Assembly: GCF_031143425.1 (NCBI RefSeq)
Contig: NC_090443.1
Span: 1,053,816,554 to 1,053,880,553 of the forward strand
DNA from: Pleurodeles waltl
Lineage: Eukaryota; Chordata; Amphibia; Caudata; Salamandridae
Length of the DNA stretch: 64,000 nt
Reading direction: 5' to 3'
A program made the translations under genes and the position numbers. Positions 55,924 to 64,000 of this stretch are shown here, piece after piece. Position 1 is the stretch's first letter. Every line of letters starts with the position of its first letter. The notes under the pieces are model-generated. The model saw nothing but the letters and a program-made list of their open reading frames with translations, was not told the origin of the DNA and searched no databases.

Positions 55924-56311
55924 ACAGATATGATCATCCTATGAAAAATCAAGGAGAGTCTTCTTCCCTTCACTCTTTCAGAAACCAGAAGCAGGAATCA
56001 GGTTTTAAGGCTCAGCAATCCCGACTATGTCAAGTTGAGTGGAGGTGACCAGCCACCAAGGGTTGGGGATTGAATAAGAAGATTTTTCTATGCCTTGAGA
56101 CAGATCATAACACACAGATGGGGTCTCAACATTGTGAAGGAAGGTTGTCATATTGAGTACAAATCTGTACCTCAACCTTTGGGGGACATACTTATGCCTT
56201 TGTCCAAGAACCTCCTCAGAAGGAAAGCTTTTTTTGAAAGAATAGCAGCTGTGATAAATAAGGCTGCTGATTGTCCCGTTCCTGGAAAGGAGTCAGGGAA
56301 GATACTTTATC
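55924..56311 (+). pseudogene. DIRS copy 2 gag end and N-terminal linker of pol
   Basis: After the solo LTR the + strand reads a basic, proline-poor stretch, then from about 56060 VGD, FFYALRQIITHRWGLNIVKE and GCHIEYKSVPQ, the block just upstream of DIRS reverse transcriptase (the usual D-WVL-IV--GY-IEF pattern). NLLRRKAFFERIAAVINKAA and CPVPGKESGK continue it. The polymerase core should follow but the sequence passes directly into RNase H at about 56312. Confidence 0.7.
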
Positions 56312-56815
56312 ACCATGACAGCGATCCACAGAGCCCTCATTGAGTTTAAAACCTCAAACTATCAAAAGAATATTCTGGTAAGAACACACAATACAGTATC
56401 AGTGGCTTATGTCAGTCATCAAGAGAGCACTCACTCCAAGTCTCTAAATCAAGCAGCGAGTGCTATCAATTCATGGGCGGATTGTCTGAGCAGAGACTTT
56501 GCTTCATCGAGGAACCTGTCGTTATCTAGGACTGCATTCAGGAAGATATGCAGGTTTGGAACCCACTTTCTCAAGCTGTTTGCCTCAAGGAACAATGCCA
56601 AGGTTCACAGATTGTGATCTCATTTCCAAGAGGAGAGAGCTTGGAGAACAGATGCTTTGTACATGAAGTGGCTCAGGAGGTTCCTGTATGCATTTACACC
56701 TTTTCCTCTTACCACAAAGGCTTTGCTCAAGATCCAGCAGAGGGAAGCAGACATGATCATAGTGGTTCCTTTTTGGCCTCGCCGGTCTAGGTTCCTTATG
56801 TTGTAGTCAGTGTCA
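56312..56815 (+). pseudogene. DIRS copy 2 RNase H region
   Basis: The frame 56315-56617 reads ALIEFKTSNYQKNILVRTHN, TVSVAYVSHQESTHSKSLNQ, NSWADCLSRDF and then ICRFGTHFLKLFASRNNAKV. This is the DIRS RNase H domain. The Asp expected in the RTDNTV block is His here. One frame over, 56760-56805 reads IVVPFWPRRSRF, the 'VVPFWPRR' end block. It is cut at 56816 by a solo LTR with the duplication GTCAG. Confidence 0.78.
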
Positions 56816-56816
56816 G

Positions 56817-59753
56817 TGTAAGAGGCTGGCCTGGCTTGTAGTGGGTACCAAGGGGTACTTACACTCTGTACCAGGTCCAGTTATCCCTTATTAGTGTAGA
56901 AGAGGTTTTTCTAGCAGCTTAGGCTGATAGAAGGTAGCTATAGCAGAGCAGCTTAGGCTGAACTAGGAGACATGCAAAACTCCCACTATACCACTGGTGT
57001 CATATGCACAATATCATAAGAAAACACAATACACAGATATACTAAAAATAAAGGTACTTTATTTTTATGACAATATGCCAAAAGTATCTCAGTGGGTACC
57101 CTCAGTATGAGGATGCCAAATATACACAAGATATATGTACACAGTACCAAAAATATGCAGTAATAGCAAAAGGAAGTAATGCAAGCAATGTAAAGTTACA
57201 GTAGATTGCAATAGGAGCACACAGGTATAGGGGCAACACAAACCATACACTCCAAAAGTGGAATGCGAACCACGAATGGACCCCAAACCTATGTGAGCTT
57301 GTAGAGGGTCGCTGGGCTGTAAGGAAACAGTGAGGGTTAGGAAAATAGCCCACCCCAAGACCCAGAAAAGTAGGTGTAAAGTGCACCTATATTCCCCAGA
57401 GAGCACAGAAGTCGTGATAGGGGAATTCTGCAAGGAAGACCAACACCAGCAATGCAACCAAAGTGGATTTCCGGACGAGAGTACCTGTAAAACAAGGGGA
57501 CCAAGTCCAAGAGTCGCGACAGAGTCGAGAGTGGGCAGATGCCCAGGAAATGCCAGCTGAGGGTGCAAAGAAGCTGCCACCGGATGGTAGAAGCTGTGGA
57601 TTCTGCAAGAACAAAGAGGGCTAGAAACTTCCCCTTTGGAGGATGGATATCCCACGTCGTGTAGAAGCTTGCAGAGGTGTTCCCACGCAGAAAGACTGCA
57701 AACAAGCCCTGCTAGCTGCAAGGGTCGCGGTTAGGGTTTTTGGATGCTGCTGTGGCCCAGGAGGGACCAGGATGTTGCCACTTGGGTGAGGAGACATAGG
57801 GGACGCCCAGCAAGTCAGCGAGCCCTCACAGAAGCAGGCAGCACCCGCAGCAGTACCGGAACAGGCACTTGGAAGAGGTGTGAACTGGAGCTCACCCGAA
57901 GACACAAAAGGGAGTCCCACGACGCCGGAGGACAACTCAGGAGGTTGTGCACTGCAGGTTAGAGTGTTGGGGACCCAGGCTTGGCTGTGCACGAAGGAAA
58001 TCCTGGAAGAGTGCACAGGAGCCGGAGCAGCTGCAAATCACGCGGTACCCAGCAATGCAGTCTAGCGTGGGGAGGCAAGGACTTACCTCCACCAAACTTG
58101 GACTGAAGAGTCACTGGGCTGTGGGAGTCACTTGGACAGAGTTGCTGAGTTCCAGGGACCACGCTCGTCGTGCTGAAAGGGGACCCAGAGGACCAGTGAT
58201 GCAGACTTTTGTTGCCTGCGGTTGCAGGGGGAGGATTCCGTCGTCCCACTGGAGATTTCTTCAGAGCTCCTGGTGCAAGAAGGAGGCAGGCTACCCCCAG
58301 AGCATGCACCACCAGGAAACAGGCGGGAAAGCGGCAGGATCAGCGATACAAGGTTGCAGTAGTCGTCTTTGGTACTTTGTTGCGGTTTTGCAGGCGTCCT
58401 GAGCAGTCAGCGGTCGATCCTTTGGCAGAAGGTGAAGAGAGAGATGCAGAGGAACTCTGATGAGCTCTTCATTAGTTATCAAAAGAATTCCCCAAAGCAG
58501 AGACCCTAAATAGCCAGAAAAGGAGGTTTGGCTACCTAGGAAGAAGGACAGGCTAGCAACACAGGTAAGAGCCAATCAGAAGGAGTCTCTGACGTCACCT
58601 GCTGGCACTGGCCACTCGGAGCAGTCCAGTGTGCCAGCAGCACCTTTCCAAGATGGCAGAGGTCTGGAGCACACTGGAGGAGTTCTGGGCACCTCCCCTG
58701 GGAGGTGCAGGTCAGGGGAGTGGTCACTCCCCTTTCCTTTGTCCAGTTTCGCGCCAGAGCAGGGCTGGGGGATCCCTGAACCGGTGTAGACTGGCTTATG
58801 CAGAGATGGGCACCATCTCCTCCCCAGCCCTGACACCTTTTTCCAAAGGGAGTGGGTGTAACACCCTCTCTCTGAGGAAGTCCTTTGTTCTGCCTTTGTT
58901 CTGCCTTCCTGGGCCAAGCCTGGCTGGACCGCAGGAGGGCAGAAACCTGTCTGAGGGGTTTCAGCAGCAGCTGCAGTGAAATCCCGGGAAAGGTAGTTTG
59001 GCAGTACCCGGGGGATCATGGAATTGTCTCCCCAGTGCCAGAATGGCATTGGGGTGACAATTCCATGATCTTAGACATGTTACATGGCCATGTTCGGAGT
59101 TACCATTGTGACGCTATACATAGGTAGTGACCTATGTATGGTGCACGCGTGAAATGGTGTCCCCGCACTCACAAAGTCTGGGGAATTCGCCCTGAACGAT
59201 GTGGGGGCACCTTGGCTAGTGCCAGGGGGCCCACACACTAAGTAACTTAGCACCCAACCTTTACCAGGTAAAGGTTAGACATATAGGTGACTTATAAGTT
59301 ACTTAAGTGCAGTGGTAAATGGCTGTGAAATAACGTGGACGTTATTTCACTCAGGCTGCAGTGGCAGTCCTGTGTAAGAATTGTCAGAGCTCCCTATGGG
59401 TGGCAAAAGAAATGCTGCAGCCCATAGGGATCTCCTGGAACCCCAATACCCTGGGTACCTCAGTACCATATACTAGGGAATTATAAGGGTGTTCCAGTAC
59501 GCCAATGTAAATTGGTAAAATTGGTCACTAGCCTGTTAGTGACAATTTAGAAAGCAGAGAGAGCATAACCACTGAGGTTCTGGTTAGCAGAGCCTCAGTG
59601 AGACAGTTAGTCATCACACAGGGAACACACACAGGGCACACTTATGAGCACTGGGGTCCTGCCTGGCAGGGTCCCAGTGACACATACACTAAAACAACAT
59701 ACACACAGTGAAATATGGAGGTAACATGCCAGGCAAGATGGTACTTTCCTACA
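56817..59753 (-). mobile_element. Solo LTR of family A, inverted, within DIRS copy 2
   Basis: It begins TGTAAGAGGCTGGCCTGG and ends GGTACTTTCCTACA. GTCAG occurs on both sides (56812-56816 and 59754-59758), a perfect 5-bp duplication. It is highly similar along its whole length to the copy at 38935-41861, with small indels (for example near 58540-58600 and 58800). A 210-codon open frame on - (57721-57089) lies on the LTR sense strand. Confidence 0.95.
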
Positions 59754-59758
59754 GTCAG

Positions 59759-60790
59759 GGCTCCTCCTCGGATTCTTCTTTTATTTCCTTCTCCCTTCAA
59801 GGCGTCCTCTCTTCCTCTAAAGCTAAGTCTGTTGGTTTAGAGTTTGAAAGGATGATTCTGATGAAGAAGGTCCTTTTTGGAAACTCTGGTGAGCACTATT
59901 CGGAGTTGCAGGAGAGCGTCTACCATTAAAGCGTAATCTAAGCACTGGCTTTGTTCGACAACTGGTGTTCCTTGCATGGCTTACTAGCTCCTCCTGATCT
60001 GTTTCTGCATTTTAATCTAAACCTCTCTGTTTGCACCCTGACATCTCAGAGGTTTGCAATCACAAGAGTGAGAGACTTTACAAGTCCCAAAAAGGAACAG
60101 ATGCGTTAGTTCACAGAACATTGAGGGGTTTCTCCATTTCTAAATCTGTTCTTCAGCCACGTCCACCGTCTTGGGACCTTCCCATTGTTCGTAAGGTTGT
60201 TCACGGTTCTCCATTTGAACTTCTAGAATCTGTGAAGGTGAAATTCATTTCTTTCCTTTAAGGCCTGCTAAGGTCAACCCAGAGGATTGGGGGATTGTCA
60301 ACTTTACCCTGCTGCCCTCCTTTTCGAAGGTGTTTCAAGGATGGAGTAATCATTAGACTGGATCCTTCTTTTATTCCTAAGGGCAACTCTCATTTTCACA
60401 CTTCACAAGAGGTCATCCTTCCGGCTTTCTTTTCCTTTCCTTCCTCAAAGGAGGCAAGACATTTGCATACTTAAGAGAACACTTTCTATTTATCTAAACA
60501 GATCTCAAGAGTTGAGAAAGTCTAATCATCTTTTTGTCACTTTCGGGCAAGCAGGAAGATGACGAAAAGCTACGAAGTTGACTTCATGCAGGTGGATGAA
60601 ATCCACATTCACCCAGGCAACTCAGCCTGCCTCTGATCCCAGAGTGGGGCAGGGAGCTCCACAAGGGCTGCGGCGGCCTCTTGGACAGAGTTGCAGGAAG
60701 TCTCGGTTCAAGAGACTTGCAGAGCTGAGGCTTGGTTGTCAGACAGTACCTTTGTTGGGCATTATAGACTCAATATTTTACTGAATAATC
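59759..60790 (+). pseudogene. DIRS copy 2 tyrosine recombinase
   Basis: 59760-59930 gives LQGVLSSSKAKSVGLEFERM, the N-terminal region linking RNase H and recombinase. 59945-60010 gives ALFDNWCSLHGL, part of the core-binding domain. The frame 60031-60261 reads LVHRTLRGFSISKSVLQPRP then SWDLPIVRKVVHGSPFELLE. Downstream, RLDPSFIPKGNSHFHTSQEV and ILPAFFSFPSSKEARHLHT belong to the catalytic domain. The rest to 60790 is mostly out of frame and the R-H-R-Y active-site text is not recognisable. It integrated the circular DNA of DIRS elements; here it is dead. Confidence 0.78.
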
Positions 60791-61260
60791 AATCAAATTT
60801 TGGTGTTGGGGTCTTGACATCAGTTTTGCATTAACTTGTTCTTTCTCACAGATACTACTGAGCATATATTGGTTTTCCATTTCACGTTACAACATGCATT
60901 AATGTGTGCATTATAACCTTATTGGTCAGCTGTTATCCTTTATGTTTAAAGGCGAAGGAGTCTTTAATGCTATACCTCAGAATGTAATGACTGGGACAAG
61001 GATTAGGCACCTAGAGGTAATGCTCCGATTACTTACCGCTGCTCTGCATTACTCCTAGTCGTACTCGCTCTTGAGGCGGTCATTAGAATCCCTCCCTCCC
61101 TCCCTAGCCTATAACATAGATATTGAAATAGCAGAAGGGTTCTGGGAGCGCCAGCCCATCTATCGCCCCAGGTTGGGTGGGCAAGGCTTCATTCCATAGT
61201 TCTTCTGTGTTTTATTCCTGAATAGGAGGTGAGTTCACATCCAGATATTATAACCGTGAC
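60791..61260 (+). repeat. DIRS copy 2 terminal non-coding region
   Basis: About 60870-61260 contains words common at DIRS ends: TATACCTCAGAATGTAATGA, TAGAGGTAATGCTCCGATTA-CTTACCGCTGC and GGCGGTCATTAGAATCCCTC, with CCTCCCTCCCTCCC. The exact end was not determined. Confidence 0.45.
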
Positions 61261-63902
61261 AACGATGAATAGTGATAAGAGTAATGAAGATTATCGATTA
61301 GTAATCGGGGCATTCAACCGGCACTGAGCTCAAGCCAGGAAAAGCGTGGTTGGACGGCCTGAGCCCCACGCAGAGGCGTGGATTTCAACACCTGCGCAGG
61401 CACCTGAGCCAGCATTGTTCTACCTTACCAGGTACGTCTGTCTGCTTCCTGTTGTACGGCGCTCTGACGCTCTAGGAGCACCTGGTGCACGCTTCAGAAG
61501 ATAGAAATCTTGAAAGACGGATTTGTCTGCATCTGGTTCACAATTTACAAAATATGTTCTCACTTTGACATGTTGGAATGAAAGGCGAAAAACCTTCAGA
61601 GTAAAACTAACATTTAATTCAAGAAAACACACCTTAATTTCAGAAACTAAATGTATTGTGTCAGTCACTCAACATGTATTTAATTAATGCATTTCCACTG
61701 GCGTGATCGGACCAGCTGTTTCCAGCACCAAATTCAAATGCCATGGTGTAAGGACAAATGGTGGCACCAACCTGTGTGTTCCTCATGTGTTTCTCCAGTT
61801 GCCGTACCACTTCACGATGATTTTTGAGCTGGCATCCCGTTCTTGGTTGCCCATACCTGGATATTTGACAGTGCTGGACTGAGGGTAAAACCATAGGGTG
61901 CTTGTAAACTTGCAGTGTGTCCTGCTTCGTAAGGCCACATGGAGACAGGTCACAGGAACAATTTGTTAATTTGAGGTGTAGTCCTGTTTATCTATGCTTA
62001 TGGTAGAAGACTCTAGGAGATTCTTCTATGAAATCTGATCAATTGCCATAACTGGTCTGTTCACTTCAGTCCCTGAACTCATGAGCTTCTTTGGGTAGCA
62101 GTCCCTGCTAGCTTCCATGGGATACCCAGCTGTTGTTCCGTAGATGTGTGTGCAGGATGTCTACTACACATCCAACCAGCCCTGACCAGTTATAGATTGA
62201 ATTACCCCCTCACCTCCAGGCTGCAAGCTCGATCATTGGTTTCATAGGTTGAAGGATTTGAACATAACTTGTCTCTCGACTAGACTCTGGTTTGACCCAG
62301 TGTCTCCAACGTTTCATAAATGCTGGCTCTCTGGAAGCAGTGCTGTGTATTCACTCTGAATCTGGACCTGGACTCTACAGAGTAGCTGAGAGAGAGTCCA
62401 CTACAAGAACCATGACTATGTTCTCCATATCTTGAGGATGGAACTCATCTTGCTGGGCTGCTGATTGCCTAAATCTGCTGTGCCCTTCTGTCAGAAGAGC
62501 TGTTCTGCAGTTACTAAAGCTGTCGTGCACTCTGGCTGATCTGCGTAGAGAGCCAGCTCAAGCAAGAGAGACCCTCTGTAGCTACAAAGAATGAGAGCCC
62601 AGCTCATGAAGACCGTAGATTGACAGAAGATTCAACTGCATGCGGATACTTGGCCTGTATCTTCTGATGGGTAATAGATCTGGGACCTAGAATGTGTCAT
62701 AAATGTGACCTGGCTTGTACGTTACCACTGCATGAACTTCTGAATTTTTGTGGTGCCTGTTTGGAATTGCTACCACCCAACCAGCGACAGGGGAGCAATA
62801 GACTTCTTTCTTAGTTCTTGTCTGCTGGCGGTGCATGCCCTGTCGCTGCCACGGGCATTATTTATTTACAATAAAGGCTTGGAGCCCACCCATTGCTTAC
62901 CACTTGTTGGCTTTATTGTTAGTTTTCTTTGCTGCCTTCTAATTGACCAGCACATGCTGGGCATCACTTCCTTTTCTTTCTGTGGAGCATGAACAAAGCA
63001 CGGATTGTTTCCCCTAGATTATTGTATGCTGTGATTGAGCTACTTTTTCTTATTCTCTTCCCACTCCCCTCTGTCCCCTTCCTTTCTTATACACCCCTTC
63101 TCTGTGTAGCTTCTTCACCCTCCCACCGACCCATTTCTGTGTTGCTTCTTCCCCTCCAACCTTCCCCATCGCCTTGTTGCTGTCCTCCATCCCACTACCC
63201 CTCTCGGTCATCATTGCTTGCTCGTACCCCAAACCTCTTCCCTTATCCTTGCTGGCCCTTCCCGCAGAATAAAAATCGATATGATGCAGCATCAGCACTG
63301 GCCGTGTCATAACACATTTTTCTAACTTTACTTTTAGCCATGCTGCACAGCCACTCTGCTGTACAGCAAGGCTAAAAGACTTTGAAAAAGCCAATAGCTC
63401 TTGCATAGACGAGAGCTACAATCTGTCCCTCCTCATTGTTACTTGCAGCTAGGAGACTCTGAGGCATCGAGCAGACAGTAGACTAACTTTGTGGCAAGGA
63501 TGCCACATTGAATCATAAAACACTGAATTCCTACTTTGGCAATGGTACAGCTTCCGGGATAGACTTTGGAATGATTGCTGCAGCTTTGGATGAACTCCTG
63601 AGGTGCCTTGGACCGTTCTGCCTCTGCTGGAACCATTTGCAGATGGTCAAGCGTTAGAAATACTTTGTGAGATGAATTCACTTGAACTTGAACTTAGGTA
63701 TTGAAACTATAGCAAGCATTGACATCACAGTTTGGCATTGGAGCTGCAACCAAAATCAAAAGGTTTTGAGCTAGCTCGACAATTGGCCATTGTACATGAA
63801 AAATGAATTACCGGGTAATTACGTTTAAGCACTAGAGCCGGTGTAGTGTTATATCTAAACTAAGCCTTTTCCGATTGTAATTAATTCATACATCTCTTTA
63901 CA
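61261..63902. other. Long unassigned region
   Basis: No gene or repeat recognised in 2.6 kb. Open frames on - at 61661-61894, 63050-63406 and 63439-63681, and on + at 62989-63312, are under 120 codons without motifs; 63060-63270 is a C/T-rich stretch. The frame 63681-63439 on - (80 codons, KVFLTLDHLQMVPAEAERSK) has a protein-like composition, and I cannot say more. Confidence 0.4.
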
Positions 63903-64000
63903 GCAATAGCTCAGTGGCAAGACTCATCCTTAGCCTCCCCCCATGGAATCACCCCGCACCTCAAAAAGCTACACTGGCTCCTGATCCAGAAGAGATGCCA
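63903..64000 (+). mobile_element. L2-like LINE reverse-transcriptase fragment, cut by window end
   Basis: The + frame reads GITPHLKKLHWLLIQKRC, the L2/CR1-clade block 'HITP-L--LHWLPI--RI' that follows the polymerase domain. The rest lies outside the window. Confidence 0.75.

Larger units (their letters stand above)
53380..61260 (+). mobile_element. DIRS-type retrotransposon, copy 2, split by three insertions
   Basis: Pieces in order are gag-like (about 53640-54488, resuming at 55924), pol linker and RNase H (about 56060-56815), tyrosine recombinase (59759-60790) and a terminal region (to about 61260). A MITE, a solo LTR C and a solo LTR A were inserted later; removing them restores the DIRS order. 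The reverse transcriptase core is missing. No target duplication is expected for this class and none was found. Outer boundaries are approximate. Confidence 0.8.

Noticed and set aside
57089..57721. 210-codon open frame on the - strand
   Set aside because: It lies wholly inside a solo LTR bounded by GTCAG duplications, and its counterpart in the 38935-41861 copy is shorter and broken differently. I keep it only as a question under the long-LTR finding.

Overview
The window reads as vertebrate intergenic DNA built almost entirely of transposable elements. I found no host protein-coding gene, rRNA, functional tRNA gene or CRISPR array. The repeat content points to a giant-genome salamander, and the resemblance of several repeats to those I know from the Iberian ribbed newt (Pleurodeles waltl) makes that my best guess. 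This species call rests on recalled similarity, not on a database search. The repeats in question are kilobase-scale LTRs beginning TGTA(G/A)GRA, DIRS retrotransposons, GC-rich Harbinger elements with GACCCTGGCGG ends, and Gypsy elements whose Gag carries a SCAN-like region.

Layout. 1-2.9 kb: a decayed DIRS element (reverse transcriptase, RNase H, tyrosine recombinase). 3.3 kb: a 170-bp MITE. 4.1-5.3 kb: a ~500-bp tandem repeat. 8.77-17.77 kb: a Harbinger-like DNA transposon with a Myb-like gene on +, a DDE transposase on -, three different tandem arrays and an inserted solo LTR of family B. 19.05-19.79 kb: an L1 endonuclease remnant. 19.83-25.0 kb: a 5' LTR of family A plus its gag. 25.0-28.5 kb: an inverted family-C element (3' LTR, polypurine tract, RNase H and reverse transcriptase). 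28.6-37.8 kb: internal retroelement debris, then a two-LTR family-B element with gag, protease and a two-helix membrane ORF, but no reverse transcriptase, RNase H or integrase. 38.4 kb: a 190-bp hairpin MITE. 38.9-41.9 kb: a solo A LTR. 41.9-46.2 kb: LTR fragments. 47.5-48.7 kb: a minisatellite interrupted by an L2/CR1-like 3' end. 49.3 kb: a tRNA-derived SINE. 49.5-51.4 kb: a mosaic of LTR pieces. 53.4-61.26 kb: a second DIRS element split by a MITE, a solo C LTR and a solo A LTR. The last ~100 bp is another L2-like LINE fragment.

The best-supported calls are insertions whose target-site duplications (TSDs) I could read on both sides: CACCC (solo B, 9652-12328), GTCTG (solo A, 38935-41861), GTCAG (solo A, 56817-59753), ATAGA/ACAGA (solo C, 54489-55923), TAT (MITE 26590-27167), ATA (MITE 32065-32694), GAA (MITE 3310-3479) and CTGTCACT/GTGTCACT (hAT-type MITE 19986-20325). 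They give a relative order: the DIRS, L1 and Harbinger bodies are old, the A/B/C LTR elements landed in them, and several MITEs landed in the LTRs.

Every coding region seen is broken by stops, frameshifts or deletions, so nothing here looks capable of autonomous movement. The most unusual items are a MITE that is an unbroken chain of about a dozen hairpins lying directly against a gag start codon, an RNase H domain that runs straight into a polypurine tract and LTR with no integrase after it (Gmr1-like order), a Harbinger transposase antisense to a probable intron of its partner Myb gene, and a membrane-protein ORF just before a 3' LTR.
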